Assembly: GCA_024404015.1 (NCBI GenBank)
Contig: JAKSQQ010000006.1
Coordinates: 1-40,672, forward strand
Reading direction: 5' to 3'
From: Clostridia bacterium
GTDB lineage: Bacteria > Bacillota > Clostridia > Oscillospirales > Acutalibacteraceae
Length of the DNA stretch: 40,672 nucleotides
The position numbers and the translations under genes were made by a program. Below the pieces are notes generated by a model. It was not told where the DNA came from and searched no databases. It saw nothing but the letters and a program-made list of their open reading frames with translations. Positions 7,702-14,944 of this stretch are shown here, one piece after another (position 1 is the first letter of the stretch; the number at the start of each line of letters is the position of its first letter).

Positions 7702-8691
7702 TCAGCGGATATTGATATCCTCGTCTTCCTCTTTTTCTTCATTCTGCTTTGCCTGCATCTTTTCAATGAGTACGATAAGAATGCACCAGAATGCGGCAAG
7801 GAGAAGGAAGAGAATGCATACAAGCACAAGATTGGACGTTGCAAAGCCCACAAGCTTGCCAAGACCGCCCAGACTGTAAACCGCCTTACCGAAGATATCT
7901 TCGCTGGCAACGGTGAGAGAAGCGGTGCTGGCGGAATCGGCATTATCAATAACTATAAGGTCAAATCCTTCGCTTGTTTCGTTACCGATGGAAATTACCT
8001 GATAGACATCGCATCCCGATTCGTCTGCGGGAACGGCAACAAGGTCACCGGATTTATAATCCCCGGCTTCAACCTTCTTTGATACGATGAGAGCGCCTGC
8101 CTTTTCGGGGTCGCCGTTCTTTGATGAAGAAATGGCGGCATTGTCTTCGGCAAGACTTGAGAAGGTGTAGCCCGCAAAGGATGAATCCTTATTATCATAG
8201 AAAATCGTGATAAAGCATCCGAAGATGAAGAACAAAAGGGTGAGTGCGAGCATTACGATTGATACTATTTTACCTGCAAGGAAGAGCTTTGTTCTGTCCT
8301 TATTATCGCTGTTTTTGTAGTAATCATCGTCATTGTCGTCGTCCTCAAATTTCTGGGGCTCGTATACGAAGGGCTTGACGCTTGAGGAATCCGTCTTTTC
8401 CGTTTTGTAAAGAGAAACGGGAGGAACTGCGGCCGCAACGGGTGCTGCGGGAGCAGGGGGAGTAACGGGAGCTGCGGGTGTCTGAGGTGCGGTAACGGGG
8501 CCGGAGCTGAAGAAATCAATTTCAATCGGCTCTTCAACTGCGGGTTTGCTCATTTCGGGAATGAGCGTTTCTTTCTTTTGCTGAGGAACGGGAGCCGGAG
8601 CGGGAGAAGCTTTGGCGGCTCTGAGCGCCTTGACCTCGGCGGCAAAGTCCTCATCAAATTCATTTATGCTTCTGAGCTTGAATTCGTCCAT
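7702..8691 (-). CDS. Membrane protein resembling a degenerate SipW-type signal peptidase
   Basis: 329 residues. Residues 1-110 are cytosolic-looking, with an Ala/Pro-rich stretch (28-90); an Asp-rich patch follows at 117-124. One membrane helix (137-165) leads to a beta-rich extracellular domain (170-285) and a second helix (287-310) with an acidic tail. The order helix, GYTF, ALIVSKKVEAGDYKSGDLVAV, a VYSLGGLG segment, then helix matches the SipW-like S26B signal peptidase plan. There the segment before the GD motif normally carries Ser-Met-x-Pro; here the matching place reads NGDPE (192-196), so the catalytic Ser is not visible. It is probably a non-catalytic relative. Start: ATG at 8691 with a weak GTGAG site. 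It follows a DivIVA-like gene by 37 bases. The family call is moderate and the inactivity call is inference. Confidence 0.55.
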   Translation of the reverse strand: MDEFKLRSINEFDEDFAAEVKALRAAKASPAPAPVPQQKKETLIPEMSKPAVEEPIEIDFFSSGPVTAPQTPAAPVTPPAPAAPVAAAVPPVSLYKTEKTDSSSVKPFVYEPQKFEDDDNDDDYYKNSDNKDRTKLFLAGKIVSIVMLALTLLFFIFGCFITIFYDNKDSSFAGYTFSSLAEDNAAISSSKNGDPEKAGALIVSKKVEAGDYKSGDLVAVPADESGCDVYQVISIGNETSEGFDLIVIDNADSASTASLTVASEDIFGKAVYSLGGLGKLVGFATSNLVLVCILFLLLAAFWCILIVLIEKMQAKQNEEKEEDEDINIR

Positions 8692-8728
8692 ATATGTGAA
8701 CTCACTTTCATTTAATCGGTATGGGCAA

Positions 8729-8926
8729 TTATTTGTTTGCTTTGAGACTGTCGTTTTCGGCCTTGAGTGAACGGCAGATTTTCTTGAGCTTTTCGTTATC
8801 GCTCATGATTTTTGCTGCCTGGTCATATACCTTCTTATATTCGGCCTTGAGGTTATTGATATACTTTTCCACTTCTTCGCAGGAATAGCCCTGTGCCTCG
8901 ATGGCGAATAAATCTTTGATTTCCAT
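8729..8926 (-). CDS. Short DivIVA-like coiled-coil protein
   Basis: 65 residues. The sequence begins with a DivIVA-type N-terminal module (DLFAIEAQGYSCEEVEKYIN), in which a Gly/Tyr turn precedes an amphipathic helix, then runs into one coiled coil to the end. DivIVA proteins bind curved membranes at poles and septa and recruit partners. This one has only the membrane-binding part and one short coil, about a third of usual length. The start at 8926 has AGGAG 9 bases upstream; the longer frame to 9121 would cross the divergent regulator's promoter. The downstream membrane protein (8691) is a plausible partner because of the short gap. Confidence 0.7.
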   Translation of the reverse strand: MEIKDLFAIEAQGYSCEEVEKYINNLKAEYKKVYDQAAKIMSDNEKLKKICRSLKAENDSLKANK

Positions 8927-9043
8927 AGTTACGGACTCCTTTCGGAATATTATTGTCAACAGTTTATCACAACTTATATAAAAATACAACAAAAAAAGCG
9001 AAATTTTTATTTCGGAAAATCCTGACTTTTTCGAAAAATGTCC

Positions 9044-9072
9044 TTGACAAAGTCGGAAAAATGATGTACTAT
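9044..9072 (+). promoter_or_regulatory. Promoter of the YtrA-type regulator/ABC operon
   Basis: TTGACA (9044-9049), 17-base spacer, TACTAT (9067-9072), 50 bases before the TTG start. The -10 box lies in the left arm of the inverted repeat at 9065-9098. Confidence 0.75.
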
Positions 9073-9098
9073 GCAGGTGTGATATCACAGATAGTACA
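9065..9098. promoter_or_regulatory. Candidate autoregulatory operator (inverted repeat over the -10 box)
   Basis: Arms TGTACTAT (9065-9072) and ATAGTACA (9091-9098) are perfect reverse complements 18 bases apart. Between them lies a second palindrome, TGTGATATCACA (9078-9089). The left arm contains the -10 box, so a bound dimer would block transcription. YtrA-subfamily GntR repressors are known to repress their own operons from such promoter-overlapping repeats; assignment to this regulator is inference. Confidence 0.6.
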
Positions 9099-9121
9099 GT
9101 TATCACAAGGAGGTGCAGCAC

Positions 9122-9493
9122 TTGATCACCGTCGATAAGCAGAGCAGGGTGCCGGTATACGAGCAGATAAAAAATCAGATTATCACTTTCATCAGACTCG
9201 GTATTTATCCTGCCGATTCAAAGCTTCCCTCTATCCGTCAGATTACCTCGGAAACCTCGGTCAACGTGAATACCATCAAAAAGGCGTTTGCGGAGCTGGA
9301 GCTTGCGGGTGTCATCTACACGGTACCGGGTATAGGAAGCTTTGTCAGTAAAAAAGCACTTGATAATGAAGCGGTTACCGCGAAAGTCAAGAGAGAGATT
9401 ACGGACGCCTTCAGGACCGCGGCGTCACTGGGTGTATCAAAGGAAGAAGTAAGCGAAATACTCAATAAGATTTATAAGGAGGGGGATAAATGA
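9122..9493 (+). CDS. GntR-family (YtrA subfamily) transcriptional regulator
   Basis: 123 residues. The N-terminal winged helix is typical: VPVYEQIKNQI, then SKLPSIRQITSETSVNVNTIKKAFAELELAGVIYTVPGIGSFV in sequence order. Only about 50 residues follow, the short helical tail that defines the YtrA subfamily rather than a ligand-binding FadR or HutC domain. I choose the TTG at 9122 because AGGAGG sits 8 bases upstream and the protein then opens with ITVDKQSRVPVYEQI, as in relatives; a GTG at 9113 would lie inside that site. Its stop overlaps the ABC ATPase start (ATGA). It probably represses this operon, possibly responding to cell-wall stress or an antimicrobial, as YtrA members often do. Confidence 0.88.
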   Translation: MITVDKQSRVPVYEQIKNQIITFIRLGIYPADSKLPSIRQITSETSVNVNTIKKAFAELELAGVIYTVPGIGSFVSKKALDNEAVTAKVKREITDAFRTAASLGVSKEEVSEILNKIYKEGDK

Positions 9494-10389
9494 TTTCCAT
9501 AGACCGTGTAACAAAAAAATACGGTGATTTCACCGCAATAGAAAATCTTTCAATGCAGGTTCCCGAGGGCTCGATTTACGGACTTGTGGGATATAACGGA
9601 GCCGGTAAGACCACCTTGCTCAAAAGTGTGGCAGGCGTTTACGGAATCTGCTCGGGCAGTATCACGGTAAACGGAAAGAATACGTTTACCTCACCCGAAA
9701 TCAGGCAAAAAATGTTTTACGTTCCCGACGAAATATATTTTGAGCCCTTTTCAACAATAGAAAAAATGGCAAAGCTTTATGCGGGCTATTATCCCGGCTT
9801 CAGCTTCAGTACAATGGATAAGCTTTGCGGCGTATTCAAGCTTGATAAAAAGGCAAAGCTGAATTCATTTTCAAAGGGTATGCAGAGACAGGCGGAGATG
9901 ATTCTGGGTATGTCCACCATGCCGGACGTATTGCTTCTTGACGAAAGCTTTGACGGGCTTGACCCTCAGAAGAGAAATCTCATGAACGGCATGATAGTAG
10001 ATTATGTTGCGGAGAGAAACTGCTCCGTTATCATCTCCTCTCATAATCTTCACGAGATATCAGATATCTGCGACCGCGTTGCTCTTATCAACGGTAAGAA
10101 CATCGTTCTTGACTGCTCCGTTGATGATGTCAGCGCAAACAGATGCAAATTCCGTCTTGCCTTCGCCGAGGAAAAAACTCAGGCGGATTTCAGCGGATTT
10201 GACATAAAGAAATTCAAGGGCGACGGCAAAATCGTAACCCTTTCCCTCAGAGGCAATGAGGAAGAGAATGAGGAAAAACTCAGACAGATGAATCCTCTTC
10301 TTCTTGAAAAATTCCCCCTTACCCTTGAGGAAATATTCCTTGAAGAAATGGAGGATTCGGATTATGACTTCAAAGAAATCTTCTCTTAA
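9490..10389 (+). CDS. ABC transporter ATP-binding protein
   Basis: 299 residues, a single nucleotide-binding domain. Walker A is GYNGAGKTT (34-42), the signature is FSKGM (127-131), Walker B is VLLLDE (147-152) with a D-loop DGLDP, and the H-loop is SSHN (His185). The signature uses SKGM rather than SGGQ, typical of YtrB/EcsA-like exporters. After about residue 215 a C-terminal extension carries short strands, as in other ABC-2 ATPases. It overlaps the regulator by 4 bases and the permease by 26 bases, so the three should be co-translated. It powers the permease encoded next; the substrate is unknown. Confidence 0.9.
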   Translation: MISIDRVTKKYGDFTAIENLSMQVPEGSIYGLVGYNGAGKTTLLKSVAGVYGICSGSITVNGKNTFTSPEIRQKMFYVPDEIYFEPFSTIEKMAKLYAGYYPGFSFSTMDKLCGVFKLDKKAKLNSFSKGMQRQAEMILGMSTMPDVLLLDESFDGLDPQKRNLMNGMIVDYVAERNCSVIISSHNLHEISDICDRVALINGKNIVLDCSVDDVSANRCKFRLAFAEEKTQADFSGFDIKKFKGDGKIVTLSLRGNEEENEEKLRQMNPLLLEKFPLTLEEIFLEEMEDSDYDFKEIFS

Positions 10390-12799
10390 TCCCTTCAGAT
10401 TTACATATCTCAGAAACATTAAAGGCAAATGGCCTGTGGGTGTTTCCGTCTTTATCATAATTGCAGTAAACTGCTGGGAGATTTTTTCGGTTATCAATCA
10501 GTATAATTATGCAATCAAAAAAAATCTCATTACAGACCCGGCAATAAATCTGAAAAACGAATATAAGTTCATTTTCAACTCCTACGTTAACGATTCCGAA
10601 ATTGACTGGCTGTTTTTTGAGATTCTTCTGCTTGTTTTGGCAGGTATTCTCGCCATCATACTTTTCAAGTATCTTTTGAGCAAGGCCGCGGTCAACGTTA
10701 CCTTCAGTCTGGGAATTTCAAGAAAGAAATTCTTCCTTGCAAAGTATCTTGCAGGCGCCACAATCCTTTCAGCCGGCGTTATACTTCCCATGCTTGTTGC
10801 CTGCGTCGCAAATGTCTGCTTCTTCGGAAACAGCAGTGCGCTGTGGATTTCCGCAGGATATATTTCTCTGAAGATTATTTCCGCGATGATGTGGATATTT
10901 ACCTGCTTTGCTCTTACCATGACTCTTGTGGGCTCTGTCCTTGAAACCTTTATTATGGGTGCGGTGGTGACCTTGTCGCCCGCATTCATCAGCAGGATTT
11001 GTTCCGCACTTACGGCAATTTCCGCAAACGGCTCTCCCTATTCCTTCAATACGGGATTATTCAGCTGTTTCGGCGGACTTGTGGATATGAAGGGTGAACC
11101 GATTAACACGGATATCACCATTCTGGATTTCTCAAAATATCTTACTCCCATGTCGGCTGACCTGAATGAAAGCGTGCTTTATCTTCCCAAAAACGTTGCT
11201 TATGACAGACCTTACGTATTTTTCTCCCTTGTTTTTCTTGGGACCATAATCGCTCTTGCCGTTCTTTCAGCTCTTATTGTTGCAAAGAGGCCTGCGGAAA
11301 AAGCAGGATTTATGGGTACAAGTCCCGTGCTTCAGGGCTTCTGTGTTCTTACGGTAGGTCCCTGGCTGGGCACGCTATGTGTTGAAATTGCAAAAGAAGG
11401 CAACCTTACAACATACAGACTGCTGTTTGTCACATTTATTATTGCCTCTCTCATTATTATGGCTGTGGGCTACTCCGTAGTGGATCTGATTTGTATTCGC
11501 TCCTTCAAAAAATACAGAAGCAGAATCAAATATCTGCTTATTGAGTGTGCGATATTTGCGGTGCTTGTGGGTGCGTTTGCCACAGTTGCCAATATCAGAT
11601 ATGCAACTGTTCCCAAGACGGAGGACGTTAAGAGCGTATCCGTTTCAATTCCCGATGCCTACGCTTACAGTGATATGTCCTATATGAGAATGGGCTTTTA
11701 TGACGGCAGTAACGAAATCAGACTTGACGAGCTGCTTTCCTCAGAAACCAATGAAAACGTTCTGATTGAAGATATTACCGACAGCAACGTTATCGATAAG
11801 ATTATCGCTATGAATAAGGAACTGAAGAAACGCAATAACCAAAAAGCCGGAAACGTATATAACGTAAGCGGCTTCGGCAACAGAGTAATCCCTTCAAGGA
11901 TAATGATTATTTATACTCTTCGTAACGGTAAACAGGTTAAGAGAGCATACAACAGAATGACCGATGAAATGCTCATGACGGTTTCCGACGAAATACTTAA
12001 TACGGAGCAGGCGAGAAAAACCGTCGCATACAGATTACGCAGCAACGTTACCCGCGGTTACGATATTGCTTACGTTTCTCCCAACGGCTCATCCTTCACT
12101 CTTTCAAAGGCGTTTTCACATAACGGAATGACTCCCATTAAGCCCGGATATTACTCTGAGGGCGAGGAGGAAGCAATCGTTTCCGAAAATAAAGCACAAA
12201 ATGAGCTTTACAATGCAATTGCCCTGGATATCCTTGACGGTACTCTTCCCCTTAATATGAAATCCGATGAGGAAATCATGGGTTACATTTATAACACCTC
12301 GATGGAAGAAACCGACCTTGATGAAATCGATATGATTCCCTTAGATACAAGCAGTCTTTTCCCGGTTTACCCTTCAATGAAGAATACTCTTGCGGTGCTT
12401 GAAAAGTACGGCGAAAAGGACGTGTTTGAAAATACGGCTCATCCCGTAAGAATTACCTATACCACGTATAATAGTGACACCGATTTCATGGATTCCGAAA
12501 ATGCAGGTATGGTTGGCTCAATGAGAGTGGACAAGGTGGGCAAAAACGGTGAAATCGTACTTTCGGACGGAGTTGTATATCAATATGACGGTGCGTTTGA
12601 AGGCGAATACGTACACGATTACAAAGTAATCAAAATGGGCGAAAAAACCGTAACGGTTACCGATCCCGAGGAAATCGCAGAGATTGAAAAGACGGTATGC
12701 CTGCGTTCTCTTACCCGCTACGGCGGATACTACGCAAGAATGGATTATGAGGACGGCTCCGCAGTATTCTGCTACATTCCCTCATACAACCTGAAATAA
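10364..12799 (+). CDS. ABC-2-type permease with large C-terminal extracellular domain
   Basis: 811 residues. The first ~400 hold the membrane part: segments near residues 25-43, 85-102, 125-150, 160-190 and 195-215, then further helices around 285-310, 325-345 and 365-390. A last helix (about 402-422) precedes a soluble region of about 390 residues rich in Asp, Tyr and beta strands that should lie outside the cell. This long tail resembles the domain (DUF6449, from memory) seen on permeases in YtrA-linked operons. The ATG at 10364 has GGAGG upstream and overlaps the ATPase gene. An extracytoplasmic sensor domain on an ABC permease often indicates peptide-antibiotic sensing or detachment; that is inference. 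The operon ends at the hairpin at 12813. Confidence 0.75.
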   Translation: MTSKKSSLNPFRFTYLRNIKGKWPVGVSVFIIIAVNCWEIFSVINQYNYAIKKNLITDPAINLKNEYKFIFNSYVNDSEIDWLFFEILLLVLAGILAIILFKYLLSKAAVNVTFSLGISRKKFFLAKYLAGATILSAGVILPMLVACVANVCFFGNSSALWISAGYISLKIISAMMWIFTCFALTMTLVGSVLETFIMGAVVTLSPAFISRICSALTAISANGSPYSFNTGLFSCFGGLVDMKGEPINTDITILDFSKYLTPMSADLNESVLYLPKNVAYDRPYVFFSLVFLGTIIALAVLSALIVAKRPAEKAGFMGTSPVLQGFCVLTVGPWLGTLCVEIAKEGNLTTYRLLFVTFIIASLIIMAVGYSVVDLICIRSFKKYRSRIKYLLIECAIFAVLVGAFATVANIRYATVPKTEDVKSVSVSIPDAYAYSDMSYMRMGFYDGSNEIRLDELLSSETNENVLIEDITDSNVIDKIIAMNKELKKRNNQKAGNVYNVSGFGNRVIPSRIMIIYTLRNGKQVKRAYNRMTDEMLMTVSDEILNTEQARKTVAYRLRSNVTRGYDIAYVSPNGSSFTLSKAFSHNGMTPIKPGYYSEGEEEAIVSENKAQNELYNAIALDILDGTLPLNMKSDEEIMGYIYNTSMEETDLDEIDMIPLDTSSLFPVYPSMKNTLAVLEKYGEKDVFENTAHPVRITYTTYNSDTDFMDSENAGMVGSMRVDKVGKNGEIVLSDGVVYQYDGAFEGEYVHDYKVIKMGEKTVTVTDPEEIAEIEKTVCLRSLTRYGGYYARMDYEDGSAVFCYIPSYNLK

Positions 12800-12812
12800 T
12801 CAGCTCAAAAAA

Positions 12813-12842
12813 GCAGGTGCCTCGTTTAACCGAAGCACCTGC
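12813..12842. terminator. Bidirectional intrinsic terminator
   Basis: Stem GCAGGTGC / GCACCTGC extended past one mismatch by TCG / CGA. It is followed by ATTTTTATTTATTT (plus) and by TTTTTTGAG (minus). It separates the ABC operon from the convergent glycosidase-like gene. Confidence 0.85.
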
Positions 12843-12851
12843 GATTTTTAT

Positions 12852-14237
12852 TTATTTGATTGTAATGTAAACTCCTTCACCGGGCTGAAGGGTCAGATGA
12901 TATTTTTCAATTCCGCTGTATGTATATGCTTTTCCTCTTTGGTAAACGGTAATTGTTTTTCCTTCGGGAACGTTGAGAACTGCGGCGGCGGTAACCTCGT
13001 CATTAAGCTCCTCCATGTTTGTTATGACGTATGCCTTGCCTTCGTCACCCGTGAATGTACCCACAAGCAGACCGTTTTTTGTGCTTATGTCAAGATGCTC
13101 GTCTGCATCGTCACATATCAGCTTTCCTAAGTCAAGTCCTGCAACCTTCATAGGATTTATACAGTATGTGCTTGTGTATTTGTAATTGCCGTATTCCTTC
13201 GCAAAGGGAGCAATATAACTGTCGGTTTTCTTTACCGCATCGTAGGTGTCGGTGGTGTTTCCGTTCTTGTCTATCATATGGGAGGTTTCGGGATCCCACC
13301 AGCCCTTTGCCGCAAATTCCGCGTGGATAATTGCCTTCGCACCGAAGCACATTGAAGCAAATGCCTGCTGGCTGATATCCGCAAAGGTGTCACAGTGCCT
13401 TGGATTGTCACTTTCCTCCTCAGTAAGGGTCATGCCTGCCGCCTGGGTGATAATCCAGAAATCACGGTTTGTTCTCTTGCAGGCATCCGCAACCTCGTCA
13501 AGGTTTCTCAGCCATTTGCTGTCTGTGTATTTAATCGTATTTCCCTTTGAGTCAAGCTTTGCTCTCATAGGGTAATAGTCAAGACAGATATAGTCGGTAT
13601 CAATGTTGTTTACATAATCTGAAATATACTTTTTATACCTTATTGAATAATCGTTGCCGGCGTTGCTGGTAAGCAGCATTATTTTAGCCCATATCGACAT
13701 TTCGTTGGTTTCGTTGAGCTGGTCTACGCTCGCATAGTTGGGAAAAAGATTGATAAGTGCGATTTTTCCCTCTGTCTTTTCATAGTATGCGCTTGCGGCT
13801 TTGCCGATACCCGGGAAGCTGTTTGCACCGGGCTCGTCTATCATGTCGTCGCCCCAGAGCGCAGGGTGGTCCTTGTATTCCGAAATATCAAAATCAGACC
13901 ATCTGCGTTCTTCATTTTCCGTAAAGTCTCCGTAGCCCCTTGAAAGGTTGTAGCCCCCTGCAATAATGCCTATTCCGTATTGCTGACACAGGTCGAGGGC
14001 TTCCTCTGTAACGGAGGAATCAATAAAGAATTCAATTCCCGCTTCCTTTGCCAGCTGCAGCTTATCGTAATCCGCATAGTAAGCACCTATAAGAAGCTTG
14101 TCGTTGTCAAAGCAGTAGTCCTGCCTTGTTGCGTTGATGGGATTACCGGGGGTGTAGCCCACCGCACTTTCGGAAACACCTGAAAGTGCAAAGATGATTG
14201 AGGTAAAGAGTGCCAGAATTTTTGCAAACAGTTTCAT
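12852..14237 (-). CDS. Secreted glycoside-hydrolase-like TIM barrel protein, family unassigned
   Basis: 461 residues with a signal peptide (1-24). The body reads as a clan-A-like glycosidase barrel: strand LLIGAYYADYDKLQLAKEAGIEFFI, WGDDMIDEPG with Glu135 where an acid/base would sit, DYICLDYYPM (about 215-224), WIITQAAG, and AIIHAEFAAKGWW with Glu307 as the likely nucleophile. After about residue 370 a beta-sandwich typical of such enzymes begins (GLLVGTFTGDEGKAYVITN). I cannot name the CAZy family. GH42- or GH5-like folds are closest by feel, and a non-catalytic sugar binder cannot be excluded. AAGGAG precedes the ATG. It lies 27 bases after the DUF5662-like gene and is probably in its transcript. 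Confidence 0.65.
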   Translation of the reverse strand: MKLFAKILALFTSIIFALSGVSESAVGYTPGNPINATRQDYCFDNDKLLIGAYYADYDKLQLAKEAGIEFFIDSSVTEEALDLCQQYGIGIIAGGYNLSRGYGDFTENEERRWSDFDISEYKDHPALWGDDMIDEPGANSFPGIGKAASAYYEKTEGKIALINLFPNYASVDQLNETNEMSIWAKIMLLTSNAGNDYSIRYKKYISDYVNNIDTDYICLDYYPMRAKLDSKGNTIKYTDSKWLRNLDEVADACKRTNRDFWIITQAAGMTLTEEESDNPRHCDTFADISQQAFASMCFGAKAIIHAEFAAKGWWDPETSHMIDKNGNTTDTYDAVKKTDSYIAPFAKEYGNYKYTSTYCINPMKVAGLDLGKLICDDADEHLDISTKNGLLVGTFTGDEGKAYVITNMEELNDEVTAAAVLNVPEGKTITVYQRGKAYTYSGIEKYHLTLQPGEGVYITIK

Positions 14238-14264
14238 AATATCGCTCCTTTTTAAGATACGGTA

Positions 14265-14804
14265 TCAGTATTCCTTACCGTTTTTTATAAATACTCTGAT
14301 ATAGGCGAAGGTTTCCTCTTCACCCTTTTCCGACAGCATTGTAAGCAGCTTTTCAATGAAGTCCGAGGTTTCGGGGTGAATGGTCCTTCTCTGCTTGCCC
14401 CTCATAAAATATTCAAGGGGATAGCTGTCGTTATAATTGTCGCCTGCATAAATCTTGCTTGCGGCAACTCTGTCACAAAACATTTCCGCTACGTATTTTG
14501 CGGGCATTTTGACGGGCATTACTTTTTTGACTGTCGGATTGTAATCGGTCCAGTATTCAAAGTGGTGTCGGTTTCTGCCCTTATGATGAAGCCAGGCGGC
14601 TGAATAGCCGGACTGCTCTCTTTCCATTTCGTTGGGACTTCTTGTTCCCTGGTAGTATTTTGCACCGGGGATGAACTCCGCAGGGGAGTATTTGCTTAAA
14701 TCGTGTCTCAGACCCTGAAAACCGATGCCTGCCTTGAAGCAATGGACTATTACCTTGTTTCTGTGCTTTGTGATGGTGTTGAAATGCTTTATGGGATGAG
14801 CCAT
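14265..14804 (-). CDS. DUF5662-like protein
   Basis: 179 residues, no signal peptide, many His, Tyr and Trp residues. The first 70 residues carry a pattern I associate with DUF5662: HRNKVIVHCFKAG, then GLRHDLSKYSPAEF (His34-Asp35, Ser37-Lys38), then an AWLHHKGRNRHHFEYW stretch. The paired His and Asp within helices suggest an HD-like metal site, but no reaction is established. GGGG lies 8 bases before the ATG. It is the first gene of a two-gene unit with the secreted glycosidase-like protein. Whether the pair is functionally linked is unknown. Confidence 0.65.
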   Translation of the reverse strand: MAHPIKHFNTITKHRNKVIVHCFKAGIGFQGLRHDLSKYSPAEFIPGAKYYQGTRSPNEMEREQSGYSAAWLHHKGRNRHHFEYWTDYNPTVKKVMPVKMPAKYVAEMFCDRVAASKIYAGDNYNDSYPLEYFMRGKQRRTIHPETSDFIEKLLTMLSEKGEEETFAYIRVFIKNGKEY

Positions 14805-14835
14805 GATTTATCCCCTTTCACAAAATTACACTTCT

Positions 14836-14864
14836 AATATAATCCATTTCGGCGGTATATTCAA
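14836..14864 (-). promoter_or_regulatory. Promoter for the DUF5662-like gene
   Basis: Minus-strand TTGAAT (14859-14864), 17 bases, TATATT (14836-14841), about 32 bases before the ATG. Confidence 0.65.
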
Positions 14865-14887
14865 GCAGACAAATGATTATTCTTATA

Positions 14888-14916
14888 TTGAATTTGACTT
14901 TCCGTTGTGTTAATAT
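14888..14916 (+). promoter_or_regulatory. Promoter for the glycosidase-like gene at 14945
   Basis: TTGAAT (14888-14893), 17 bases, TAATAT (14911-14916), 28 bases before the ATG. It is divergent from the DUF5662 promoter 23 bases away, so the two genes may share control. Confidence 0.6.
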
Positions 14917-14944
14917 TTATCCAATCCTATTACGAGGTGATTTT

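Noticed and set aside
9113..9121. GTG as the start of the YtrA-type regulator
   Set aside because: The GTG overlaps the AGGAGG ribosome site; TTG at 9122 has correct spacing and gives the family-typical N-terminus.
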